Positions 1 to 9,261 of a DNA stretch of 10,637 bases are shown here, piece after piece (the stretch's first letter is position 1; the number at the start of each line of letters is the position of its first letter). This DNA is from Polyrhizophydium stewartii (Eukaryota; Chytridiomycota; Chytridiomycetes; Rhizophydiales). Where the stretch lies: assembly GCA_027604665.1 (NCBI GenBank), contig JADGIZ010000644.1, forward strand, positions 1-10,637, in the 5' to 3' direction. Made by a program: the position numbers and the translations under genes. The notes below the pieces were generated by a model that did not search any database, was not told where the DNA came from, and worked only from the letters and a program-made list of their open reading frames with translations.

Positions 1-38
1 TGCTGGTGCTGGTGCTGGTGCTGGTGCTGGTGCTGGTG
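1..38. repeat. TGCTGG hexamer microsatellite at the window edge
   Basis: Six perfect tandem copies of TGCTGG, then TG, running off the left edge, so the true length is unknown. On the plus strand it can read as Ala-Gly, Leu-Val or Cys-Trp repeats, and on the minus strand as Thr-Ser, Pro-Ala or His-Gln repeats. It could therefore be coding in a gene that lies mostly outside the window. Degenerate GCTGGC-like units recur near 121-160. Confidence 0.9.
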
Positions 39-816
39 TGTGGGAGAGTGTCTGCTGCAGCCCGTTGAGCCTCGGTATCCGTGACAGCCGCTGCGACCGT
101 GTCTCTGCTAACGCTATCCACTGGCGCTGCCGTTGTCGCTATCGCTGGCGCTGGCGCTTTCCGTCACACTGGACGCCGTCGTCGAGGCGTCGTCAAGATA
201 TGCGCTGCGCGGCGGGAGAGGCGCGAGGTGGGGAGCGCGATGCGCGCGATGAGAAACAGGTCAAACCGAGAAATATCACATCAAATCGCATCAAGCCGTG
301 CGGCGACCACGTCCCTGGGTTCGTCTCGCATCACACTAGCATGTGCCCCCGCGTTCCACACGCTCGCACTCGACACAGCTCGCCACGGCCAGCCAAGCGA
401 CACTCTTCATTCCGCGCGGCGAGACAAGGCACGGGCAAAAACAAAGGCACCGAGGCGAGGCACACGCCGCAGACAAGGCGGGCCTGCCGAGGCTTGGTGG
501 AGATGATGGGTGTGTCGTGGGAGGGGTGTGTCGCATGGTGAGTGCGAAAAAGAGCAGCCGGTGGTGAAGTCGCCAAAATGAGCTCGTGGCAATAAAAGAA
601 CGAGGCAGGGCCATCGCGAGCGAGAACGAGACTCAACAAGCCCCTTTCGTCATCTCGCTAGACCATCTCAACGGTGGCTCCCGATCGCACTGGGTGCAAA
701 CGATCAAACAGAAACAAGGAAGAAAGGCAGGGGAAAGGAGCAGATAGGCGGCATTCAGGCGAGATTGCAATGAGGAACACAGATGGGCCGCGGCTCAAGA
801 GGCACGAGCATGGTTT
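39..816. other. Region without a supportable gene, 3' side of PEP4
   Basis: This stretch lies beyond the stop codon of the minus-strand protease gene. Open frames exist on both strands, but all are short, Arg/Ser/Cys-rich and show no recognisable domain. The longest plus frame is open from base 2 to the stop at 539-541, and an AATAAA sits at 591-596. That leaves room for the 3' end of a rightward gene entering from the left. I saw no tRNA, rRNA or mobile-element signature. The 3' UTR of the protease presumably occupies the right part (about 700-816), but no AATAAA is visible there on the minus strand. Confidence 0.5.
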
Positions 817-2473
<1,657 letters not shown>

Positions 2474-2573
2474 CGTTCGGTCAAGGAGGACTAGCATCGC
2501 CCGCAACTCAATTACACGCAATTTCCGCGCCCTCAGGACGCTCCTTTCATTCGCCGACCACGAGCAGTCGGCC

Positions 2574-2578
2574 ATTGG
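2574..2578 (-). promoter_or_regulatory. CCAAT box in the short PEP4 upstream region
   Basis: CCAAT on the minus strand about 100 bases upstream of the PEP4 start codon, in the 159-base gap between PEP4 and the stop of the phosphatase gene. In fungi CCAAT is bound by the Hap2/3/5 complex. A five-base match in so small a gap is only suggestive. The gap must hold both the phosphatase 3' end and the PEP4 promoter. I see no TATA box or AATAAA in it. Confidence 0.3.
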
Positions 2579-2632
2579 AGGTCGGCCGCCGATCTGGCCG
2601 GCTGCGCGCGGCGCCAGGCGGGGAAAGTCGCG

Positions 2633-3617
2633 TCAGAAGCCGTACAGGCTCCTGAAATCCTGCGCGCCGAGAGGCTCGTTGGGGAATAGCTTGTTGTGGT
2701 ACTCAACGAGCTGATTCGCAAAGCCGAGGTTGGGCACCACAATCTTGCGTCGCTCGACAACATGCTTCCACGTGCGGTCGAGCGGCCACTTGCACGAGTG
2801 CATCAGATAGCCCATCACTAGTGTTGCTGACCGCGAGACACCCGCTGCGCACAGACGCCCGCCCGAGTCAGCATTGGCCCGTGAATGCGCCTTGATGCAC
2901 TCAAGCACTGCACTCCATCTCACCTTGGCAGTGCACAAGCACGCGCGCGTTGGGCTCTTTGAAAGCGTCGTCGATGAACTTGAAGCACGGCTTGAAGTGC
3001 ACACTCATGTCCTCGCTCGACGTGTCGGCGATGTTGGCACTCCAGTACTTCCACCTGACATTGGGGTCAATCTCCATCCACTGCTGCAGTGTCTTGCGCT
3101 GCGAGTCGTTCACAGTCTCCTCGAGCTTGTACTTGGCCACGGCTGCGGGCACGCCGTCCTCGAATGCATTCGCGGCGCCGCTGACATTGACAATGTGCGT
3201 GATGCCCAGCTGCACCAGCACGAGCGGGTTCAGGCCGTGCAGCGCCGAGCCCAGGTACAGGATGGGCTGCTCGAGAATCAGGTCGGGGCCGGCCCCGCTC
3301 GCGCCGACCGACAGCGACTTGGTGAGCGCCAGGTTCGTCATGAGGTTGACGATAATGGGCGAGAAGGCAACCCTGGTCGGCTTAGCCTTGGGCTCGCCCG
3401 TCAGAGCGCGCTTGATTGCCCTGCCCGCGTTGTTGGCCATGCGGGACAGCGACTGCGCGAGGAGTGCGGGCTGGGTCGGCGCCGCGGGCGGCGCTGGCGG
3501 CGCTGGCGGAGCCGGCGCAGCAGGTAGCACTGCAGCAGCAGTCGCCACGCTCTCTGCGGCGTCGGGCTGCTCGCTGGTCGTAACTGCGCCCTGCGGTGGT
3601 GCCTCGCCCGAAGTCAT
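2633..3617 (-). CDS. Dual-specificity protein phosphatase (DSP/DUSP family)
   Basis: Cysteine-dependent phosphatase acting on phospho-Tyr and phospho-Ser/Thr. Exons are 3617-2924 and 2844-2633, joined in phase 1, giving 301 aa. Residues 1-55 are an Ala/Pro-rich low-complexity tail; the catalytic domain runs from about 117 (ILYLGS) to 290. The active-site loop HCQAGVSRS covers residues 229-237, with nucleophile Cys230 and Arg236. The likely general acid is Asp198 in the segment IADTSSED, followed by a typical helix (FIDDAF). The last part (residues about 262-274, ending PNLGFANQL) matches the usual DSP C-terminal helix region. There is no rhodanese, C2 or kinase-binding domain, so this is a stand-alone atypical DSP. 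Between 162 and 190 it has a longer charged insertion than many DUSPs. An RVAF sequence at 82-85 fits the PP1-docking pattern but may be chance. The start at 3617 is chosen because a longer in-frame ATG at 3752 would overlap the divergent neighbour. The substrate cannot be told from the sequence. Confidence 0.93.
2845..2923 (-). other. Intron that splits the phosphatase active-site loop
   Basis: 79-base intron with donor GTGAGA, branch motif CTGAC about 24 bases before the acceptor, and acceptor CGCAG. It falls inside the codon after Gln231, so HCQ is in exon 1 and AGVSRS in exon 2. If retained, the frame adds seven residues (GEMECSA) and stops at 2901-2903. That leaves a protein with the nucleophile but without the rest of the phosphate-binding loop. 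Confidence 0.92.
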
Positions 3618-3736
3618 TCCGTGAGGGGAGTTTGTCCGGCCAGCTTCGCGTGGTGGCCACGCATGTTGCGCGCGTTTCTGGCGTCGAGCATCAGGCGCAA
3701 AGAGCGCTGACGAGCTTGGCGGCTCGACCAGACGAC
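3618..3736. promoter_or_regulatory. Divergent promoter region shared by the phosphatase and the small membrane protein
   Basis: 119 bases separate the two start codons (3617 minus and 3737 plus), so both 5' UTRs and promoters must lie here or reach into the neighbouring gene. No TATA box or CCAAT is visible. A short inverted repeat, GCGTGG-TGG-CCACGC, sits at 3648-3662 in the middle and could be a factor site, though an arm of six bases is not strong evidence. Confidence 0.55.
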
Positions 3737-4272
3737 ATGGGCGGCCACGCACCCCTCTCGCGCGAGTTTGTCCCCCCCAAGATCAAGGGCCGCTTCATGA
3801 CCCGCATCTACGGCGCGGTCGCCGTCTTCTTCATCGGCTTCCGCTGCTACTACGAGGGCGGCCACCACTTCGTACGCTTCCGCCGGCGCTGTCGTCGCTT
3901 CTGTCTGGCGATCGGGCGGCCGCTGTCTCTGGCCCGAGGCACACGGGCGTGGCCGCCGGCGCCGCCGCCGCCCGGCACAGCCGCCGCTGCCGCCGGGCCG
4001 CAGCTTGCCGGCCTGCCTGTGCGCCCGCGCGGCAGCAGCGTCCGCACGCCCGCAGCCACGCCCGCGCTGCCCGGCCACCGCGCAGCCGCCGCACGCCATC
4101 TCGTTTTTGCTGACGCTGTCCTTCTTGACCGCCGATGCGACTGCTGCTGCGACTGCTGCTGCGGCTGCAGCTCCGCAAGCACGCGTGGGAGGACCCCAAG
4201 GTCGTCGCGCACCTCGAGAAGGTCGACAAGAAGTACGGCTCCAGGCTCGCCCTCGACAACATGCACCACTAA
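3737..4272 (+). CDS. Small one-segment membrane protein, probable complex I accessory subunit (NDUFB2-like)
   Basis: Exons 3737-3871 and 4171-4272 join in phase 0 and give 78 aa. The N-terminus begins MGGHAP, followed by a basic stretch, one membrane segment at about residues 24-38 (IYGAVAVFFIGFR), then YYEGGHHF at the splice junction and HAWEDP at about 49-54, and a charged tail ending NMHH. NDUFB2-type subunits of mitochondrial NADH dehydrogenase in fungi and plants share this plan: a Gly/His-rich start, a single segment, a charged 'DG' turn, then a His-Pro-Trp-like motif. From that resemblance I infer an inner-membrane accessory subunit. Similarity over so short a protein is weak, so another small mitochondrial protein is possible. 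That the gene is real is better supported: the donor GTACGC, a CTGAC branch motif at 4110-4114 and the first following AG give a clean in-frame join. It is divergent from the phosphatase gene and convergent with the long gene. Confidence 0.72.
3872..4170 (+). other. 299-base intron of the small membrane protein gene
   Basis: The longest intron in the window and longer than either exon. It has donor GTACGC, branch motif CTGAC at 4110-4114 and acceptor GCAG at 4170, with no AG between branch site and acceptor. It is very GC-rich, with GCC/CGC runs and a CTG-rich 3' end at 4138-4168 in place of a clean pyrimidine tract. Frames through it are open but low complexity, so I treat it as non-coding. 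Confidence 0.88.
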
Positions 4273-4288
4273 GGCCGTGCAGCCCCGA

Positions 4289-4294
4289 ATTAAA
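4289..4294 (+). terminator. Candidate polyadenylation hexamer ATTAAA
   Basis: ATTAAA lies 17 bases after the stop codon of the plus-strand gene, in an A-rich patch unusual for this GC-rich window. The 167-base gap to the convergent long gene must hold both 3' ends. No matching hexamer is visible for the minus-strand gene. Confidence 0.35.
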
Positions 4295-4439
4295 CACCAC
4301 CATCCAAGCCGTACTTGCGATCCCTGCCCTCACTGCATTCGCCGCTTCACCGTATGCGCTGCCTCGCTGCTTGTAAATATCGTGCTTCATTCGGAAAAGT
4401 GGAAACCTGCCATGTGCCGCTCCGAGTGCTGCGGATGCA

Positions 4440-7400
4440 TCACCCCATCGGCGCGATCTTGCCGTCGATGCGGCTCGCGTTGGGCGACTTGGAGAACAGC
4501 TGCCCGATCATGACCCACACCGCGGAGCGGTGCGGCCGTTGCACGCCTGGCGCGCCAGTGATCGCAGCCGTGACAGCCGTCGCCTTGGGATCGACCCGCG
4601 CGGATGCAGTCAAGTCGACCGCCGGCACGCGGGGCAGGCTGCCGACGGACTCGTGCAGCGTCGATGCGCTGATCCACGTCTGACTGCCGCTTTGGGTCTG
4701 GCCCGGCAGCTGCTTGGCCGGATGCAAACCCGAATCAGGTCCTTTTGCCTCGTGGATCTGGTTGGCGTCGCCTGCATGCTGCTGATGTTGATGCTTTTGT
4801 GGTGATTGCCACAGAGGCGAGGGCTCGGCTGGTTCGGCATCGCCCGCCTGTGGCGTGTTGGCTCGCGCCGTGCCAGACTTGGTCGACGGCCGCGATGACA
4901 CTGATGCCGAGCGGGCCGTCGAGCCAGATTGTCGCGGCTGCGCGGGTATCCGCGTCTCGACGAGCGAGCTGCGCTCTGATGCGAGGGTTGAGTCGGACGG
5001 CGTTGATGATGACGTCAATTGGCCTGCGTGAGGCTCGCTCGCCTGTGTACGCTGAGATGCCGGCAGCGGCTGCTGCTTTGGTAGTGCCTCTGGCGACATC
5101 GACGTCGACGCCATCAGCAGTGTCCGCTCCAGGCGCTTCTCTATCGGCACCGGCACAATCGGCGATCCGCTTGGCGGGCCATCGACGCCTAAGCTGCGTA
5201 CCACAGCAAGATCTTGCGTCGCGCTGGCATCTGAAAGTCCTTGATTCGCCCGTTGCTGCATATTCCGCAGCGGCATGGGGATCGCCGACATGTCCAGCAG
5301 CACCTCCAACTCCTTGAGCAGATCTGCATCCGAGATACTTGCTGCTGTCTGCGGGGCGTCGGCCGCGGCTTCTCGCATATGCAAGCTTACTGGCGAACGC
5401 TGTTCGCCGTCGACAGGCAGCTCGACAGAAACGCTCGAGTTCCACGCCGGGAGCGGATGGACACGTCTGATCTCAGATGCGGCGCTGCGCGTCGGGTCTG
5501 CGTCGTGTTCAACCAAGGCTCGCGCGAGGCATTCGCCGCGGCATAGACACTCGATGCCGTCACCGTCGGTGCCAAAGAACGATCTGCAAGACGCAGCGTG
5601 CACCAAGTTCGATGCTTCGGCGAGCACCTGCGTCTCGACCGCAGACAGGAATGATTCGGCTGCGTCGAGGGCTCTGGCATTCGCGCGCGGCGTCGGGCTC
5701 GGCGTTTGTGAGCGGCTGCGGTCCGGAGTGGGACATGCCCCCGCGAGCGATGTGATGCTATCGCACTCTGCGTGGTAATAATGCCCGTCCTGCAAGCGCA
5801 CGACGCGGTGGAATGACGTGTCGTACTCGTGCAGGGCCGCCGAGCTCTCCATCTCGGCATGCGGTGCTGCTGGCGGCTCGGATGTAATATCTGTGATGAG
5901 GCTGCCGCTCACCGGTCTGCTGCCGTGCGGTGTCGGCCCGGCTCTGCGAGGCGGCTCGGGCTCTGTGATCTCTCGAAAGGCAATGTCCAGCAGAGCCACT
6001 TCGTCGCTTGGGTCGCCAAACGCGCTTCCCGTTGCAAGCACGGGATCCATGCCGAGATCGCCGTCTTGTTCAAACGCCTTCAGAAGCGCATCCGCGTCGT
6101 CGCTCGGCGGGGCAGACTGCGGCCGCACAAGCTCGTGGTGCTTGTGAGAGGCTGGCGCAAGATCAAAGCGCACGCCCACATCGCGTCCGAGGCGCGTGCG
6201 CCGTGAAGCGCTGCGACCTGTTGCTGCCGTCGGCAGCGATGTTGGTGGGGATGGCGAAAGCGATGTACATATGCGTGTTGGAATGCGTCCCGGGGGCTCG
6301 AACGCCAGCCCTGACGCCGGGTGATCGAGTGCTCGCGCTTCAAGTCTGCCACGGCTATGGTCGCTGACAGAGATCTTGACGGCATGCAGCGTCTTTGAGA
6401 CGCCGTGTACGTCTCCTGCTTCCGCATCGGGCGGTGCCATGGCAGATAGAAGACCGCCGCAGTCGTGTGCGCTTGGATATGCGACTGCGTCAGGCCCGTC
6501 ATTGCCATCCGGGTCGCTCTCGGCATCATCGCAAGTGTTGGTGACCTTGCTGGCACCGCTGTCGATACGATCGCGCCGACAGCCTCCAAACCGCTTCAGG
6601 CTCGAGTACAGGTTGGCAGAGTCCACGCGAATTCCAGCTGTGCCAGAACGCACGGGAGACTCGTCAGTCTCATCGCTGCCGTCGTCGCACTCCTCGTCGT
6701 CCGACCAGTTGAAGGTGACTTCGCGGCGCTTTTCTGTGCCAGGCACCTGAGAGAAAGATGGAGTCGCGGCGGTGCTGCTAATCACGATATGGCTTTGCGC
6801 AATCGCCACCGACTTCTTATCGTGCTTGCGCGGCTTCTCTGTTGCCAAAAGAGGGCTTCGGATCCGTGTGCTGCCGCCGGATGCAAGAGCACAATCGCTG
6901 GATACACTCTTGCTAGGATCGATCTTATCGCCGACGTGAACACCAGCATCGCCTGGCCGGTGCGACCGGCTGCTGCCTTTGTGGGCCCGGCCACTCAAAG
7001 AGACACCGCCCGCGGGAGCCCCAACTTGATCGGTGTCACCAGGCGAAGCCTCGGCAAATAAGCGTTTGCCAGCTGCATGGTCGCTATCGAACGCTTGTGC
7101 AAAGCCGTCATCCTCTTCGTCGCCATCCCGCTCGCCACTGCCCAGACACTCGTCATCAAACGTTGCAAGCAAGTCCTCGACGCGCGAGATGGACTTGCAC
7201 ATGACGGTGTCGCTAAACGTGATACTTTTCTTGGTCTTGGTCTTTCTCGGTGCACCTTCGGCTTCATCGAAGCTCAGTGTGTCTGCTGGCTTGGGCTTGA
7301 GCTGCTTCTTGATATCGGCGGCAAGCTCGACGACGCGCGGCCGTGGCTTCGCCAAAGATGCCGCTTCGGCCGTCGATCTGCTCTCAGGATGTCCGGGAAT

Positions 7401-8873
7401 ATGGTCACCGGCAGCACGGAGGGTCGTGACAGCTGCCGCAGATGGATTTGAAGCCGATGGGTCGGGCATGGGCAACGCCATCTGCGTGGGACGCTTGTCT
7501 TCGGTGCGCGACATCATCTCGTTCCAGCGCTTGTTGATCAGCCAGATGGATTCGCGCCGAGGCGCGTGTGCAGGGGCCGCTGCGCCAAAGAACGACAGCG
7601 TGCGGCTCGTGCGCGCTTGCACACCAAGAATGCGCTCGGCGGGATCCGTCTCGGGCGAGTGCTTGAAACTGGCGCCGACACCATCTTGCTTGTCGCTGTC
7701 ACAGGGCTCTATAGATGCCGAGTCGGGATGAGCAGCGGCGGAAGTGGATCTTGATGTGCTGCTTTCCGATGCGCTGTTGTCAGTTAAAGCCTCGATGTGC
7801 GCAATCAGGGATACGCACCTCGCAGTTGGCTCTCGTGGTCGTGCTGTGCCGTGCGAGGACTCATAGGCAGTGGATGCGGCATGAACAACAGTCGGACTGC
7901 CAATTCGCCTTCGCGACGACGAGTGACTGCCGGCAACTCGTGGAGCCGAGGGCGGCGATGCGCGTGTCGCAACGAATCCCGCACTGCGGCCCGACGACAT
8001 GCTCCTTGATACCGCCTTTGCAGCCGGCGCGGCGAGCAAGACTCCAGCATGCGGCGTGGCTGCCGCATCGACGGGATTGCTCGCAGTTGCCACTGTACGG
8101 GGCTTTCCGCGCGTGGAAGAGGGTGTGGGGAGGCAAGGGGATGCCTCAGACGGCGGCGGGTCAAGATCGACCCGCGCGATGATGCTGGGGCTCCGCGGAG
8201 GCGTGTCTGTCTCGTGTGGGGCTCTGGTGATCCGCGGCCCTGTATCTTCGCGGCCACCGTGGGATGTAGCCGCCTGTCCCACTGATGCAGACGGCCCCCC
8301 GCTGCTTGCTGTCTTGGTTGCTTCTTGTTGCTCAGCTTCTCCGAGATCGCCCTGGCCTGCCGGGCGAGATGAGTCGTTTAGGCTGGTCCTGCGCTGCGGC
8401 GATTCGCGAACCCGATTCGCGACCGCTTCGCTCGGCGCTTTCGGTGGGCCAAAGAGCAACGATCCAGACGAGGAAGCCGCTGCATCGTGCTGCGACAGTT
8501 GGGGTGCCAGCGGCGGCGTGGCAGTCGCGTCTCCGCACTCGGCGGCGGCAGCCGCAAGCGAATGGCGACGGCGGCCAGAGCTCTCATCAGGTGCAGATGC
8601 TATGGCAGCCGCGCGACTCGGATCTGCCAGCGATGGGACAATCTCTCTGAATGCGCCGTCGCCTTTGTCGCGAGCTGGATGCGGCTCGGGGTGGCCGAGC
8701 TCAAAGTCGACGACGACGATGCCGCTGGGGCCTCCCGGCCCAGCGCTCCCGCCTGCGGGCGCTGCGCCGGACGAAGCGCCATCGGCACGACTGCCTCTTC
8801 GCGACGGAGAGCGGTCGCGGCTCGGCTTTGCGTGGCCGTCGGCTTCGAAAAGCGTGAGGCCAAAGAGCTTCAT
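4440..8873 (-). CDS. Long, mostly disordered protein of unknown function (1477 aa, single exon)
   Basis: I do not recognise this protein. One uninterrupted frame of 1477 aa starts at the first ATG of the frame (MKLFGLTLFEADG); the few extra open codons before it contain no ATG. Most of it is Ser, Pro, Ala, Asp and Arg-rich low complexity, as in intrinsically disordered proteins, with proline-directed phosphorylation-like sites (SQTPSPTP near the middle, RSPSRRGSR near the N-terminus). Denser, more conserved-looking islands stand out: WLINKRWNEMM at 444-454, KKSITFSDT around 548-556, RREVTFNWSDDEE around 716-728, GVRFDL at 900-905, and a non-repetitive last 30 residues (VWVMIGQLF). KSITF and REVTF fit the RVxF docking pattern for protein phosphatase 1. 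Four acidic di-leucine segments (about 565, 926, 958 and 1182) resemble each other. There is no membrane segment or catalytic motif. A regulatory or scaffold role is inference only. Three upstream-ORF starts precede it. Confidence 0.87.
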   Translation of the reverse strand: MKLFGLTLFEADGHAKPSRDRSPSRRGSRADGASSGAAPAGGSAGPGGPSGIVVVDFELGHPEPHPARDKGDGAFREIVPSLADPSRAAAIASAPDESSGRRRHSLAAAAAECGDATATPPLAPQLSQHDAAASSSGSLLFGPPKAPSEAVANRVRESPQRRTSLNDSSRPAGQGDLGEAEQQEATKTASSGGPSASVGQAATSHGGREDTGPRITRAPHETDTPPRSPSIIARVDLDPPPSEASPCLPTPSSTRGKPRTVATASNPVDAAATPHAGVLLAAPAAKAVSRSMSSGRSAGFVATRASPPSAPRVAGSHSSSRRRIGSPTVVHAASTAYESSHGTARPREPTARCVSLIAHIEALTDNSASESSTSRSTSAAAHPDSASIEPCDSDKQDGVGASFKHSPETDPAERILGVQARTSRTLSFFGAAAPAHAPRRESIWLINKRWNEMMSRTEDKRPTQMALPMPDPSASNPSAAAVTTLRAAGDHIPGHPESRSTAEAASLAKPRPRVVELAADIKKQLKPKPADTLSFDEAEGAPRKTKTKKSITFSDTVMCKSISRVEDLLATFDDECLGSGERDGDEEDDGFAQAFDSDHAAGKRLFAEASPGDTDQVGAPAGGVSLSGRAHKGSSRSHRPGDAGVHVGDKIDPSKSVSSDCALASGGSTRIRSPLLATEKPRKHDKKSVAIAQSHIVISSTAATPSFSQVPGTEKRREVTFNWSDDEECDDGSDETDESPVRSGTAGIRVDSANLYSSLKRFGGCRRDRIDSGASKVTNTCDDAESDPDGNDGPDAVAYPSAHDCGGLLSAMAPPDAEAGDVHGVSKTLHAVKISVSDHSRGRLEARALDHPASGLAFEPPGRIPTRICTSLSPSPPTSLPTAATGRSASRRTRLGRDVGVRFDLAPASHKHHELVRPQSAPPSDDADALLKAFEQDGDLGMDPVLATGSAFGDPSDEVALLDIAFREITEPEPPRRAGPTPHGSRPVSGSLITDITSEPPAAPHAEMESSAALHEYDTSFHRVVRLQDGHYYHAECDSITSLAGACPTPDRSRSQTPSPTPRANARALDAAESFLSAVETQVLAEASNLVHAASCRSFFGTDGDGIECLCRGECLARALVEHDADPTRSAASEIRRVHPLPAWNSSVSVELPVDGEQRSPVSLHMREAAADAPQTAASISDADLLKELEVLLDMSAIPMPLRNMQQRANQGLSDASATQDLAVVRSLGVDGPPSGSPIVPVPIEKRLERTLLMASTSMSPEALPKQQPLPASQRTQASEPHAGQLTSSSTPSDSTLASERSSLVETRIPAQPRQSGSTARSASVSSRPSTKSGTARANTPQAGDAEPAEPSPLWQSPQKHQHQQHAGDANQIHEAKGPDSGLHPAKQLPGQTQSGSQTWISASTLHESVGSLPRVPAVDLTASARVDPKATAVTAAITGAPGVQRPHRSAVWVMIGQLFSKSPNASRIDGKIAPMG

Positions 8874-8908
8874 CTCGCGCAAAGCATCTCGCGGCGCCGC
8901 GGCGGCAT
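8870..8908 (-). other. Upstream ORF (12 codons plus stop) overlapping the start of the long gene
   Basis: On the minus strand ATG at 8908 opens a frame beginning MPPRRR, 12 codons long. Its TGA (8872-8870) overlaps the ATG of the long gene (8873-8871) as ATGA. Such overlaps can support termination-reinitiation. Whether the transcript includes it depends on the start site, which I cannot see. A third ATG at 8931 opens another frame that runs past the main start to 8701. Confidence 0.35.
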
Positions 8909-9261
8909 CTTTCCGGCAGCAGGCAGCTCATGCGCAGCGACGGTCCAGATGCAGTGTGTCATATTGAATGCAAATGTGGGCAGGCGGGCGAACTCAGACA
9001 TCAGGGGACGGTGATGGGACTGCTATGCGGCGTGCGCATGCAGAGGGCGAACACTCGTGTGGAAGTGCCTGGAAGTACAACCAGCCGGCTGCGAAGATGA
9101 GAGCCTTGCGGGGTGCAGGTGCGGAAGAGGTGGGTTCGATGAAGACCGGAACCGGCCGGCCAGGGGGTGGTGGAATGTTTGGCAAGGTGCTCACAAACGA
9201 GCTGAGATCTGGAATGCGCAGGTGCTCCATGTGCTGCGTCCGCTCGGTTCCACGAGGGCAT
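8909..9261. promoter_or_regulatory. Intergenic region: upstream region of the long gene and 3' side of the carrier gene
   Basis: About 350 bases between the carrier stop codon (9262-9264) and the upstream ORF of the long gene. It contains no frame with recognisable content. The one local AT-rich patch, 8958-8976, includes ATGCAAAT on the plus strand at 8968-8975, about 95 bases before the start codon, a plausible core-promoter position. No TATA box, CCAAT or AATAAA is seen. Confidence 0.4.

Noticed and set aside
331..639. Minus-strand frame of 102 codons
   Set aside because: Cys/Arg/His-rich with no domain and overlapped by equally open frames on the other strand.
3618..3752. N-terminal extension of the phosphatase from an ATG at 3752
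   Set aside because: It would cover the whole divergent promoter and overlap the start of the small membrane protein. The added residues look non-conserved.
8874..8882. Three extra codons at the start of the orphan protein
   Set aside because: They begin with TTG, which is not a normal start codon in a fungal nuclear gene. The ATG at 8873 is used instead.
7999..8967. 322-codon plus-strand frame opposite the N-terminal half of the orphan gene
   Set aside because: Low-complexity mirror of the Ser/Ala/Arg-rich coding strand with no recognisable motif. The minus frame is far longer.
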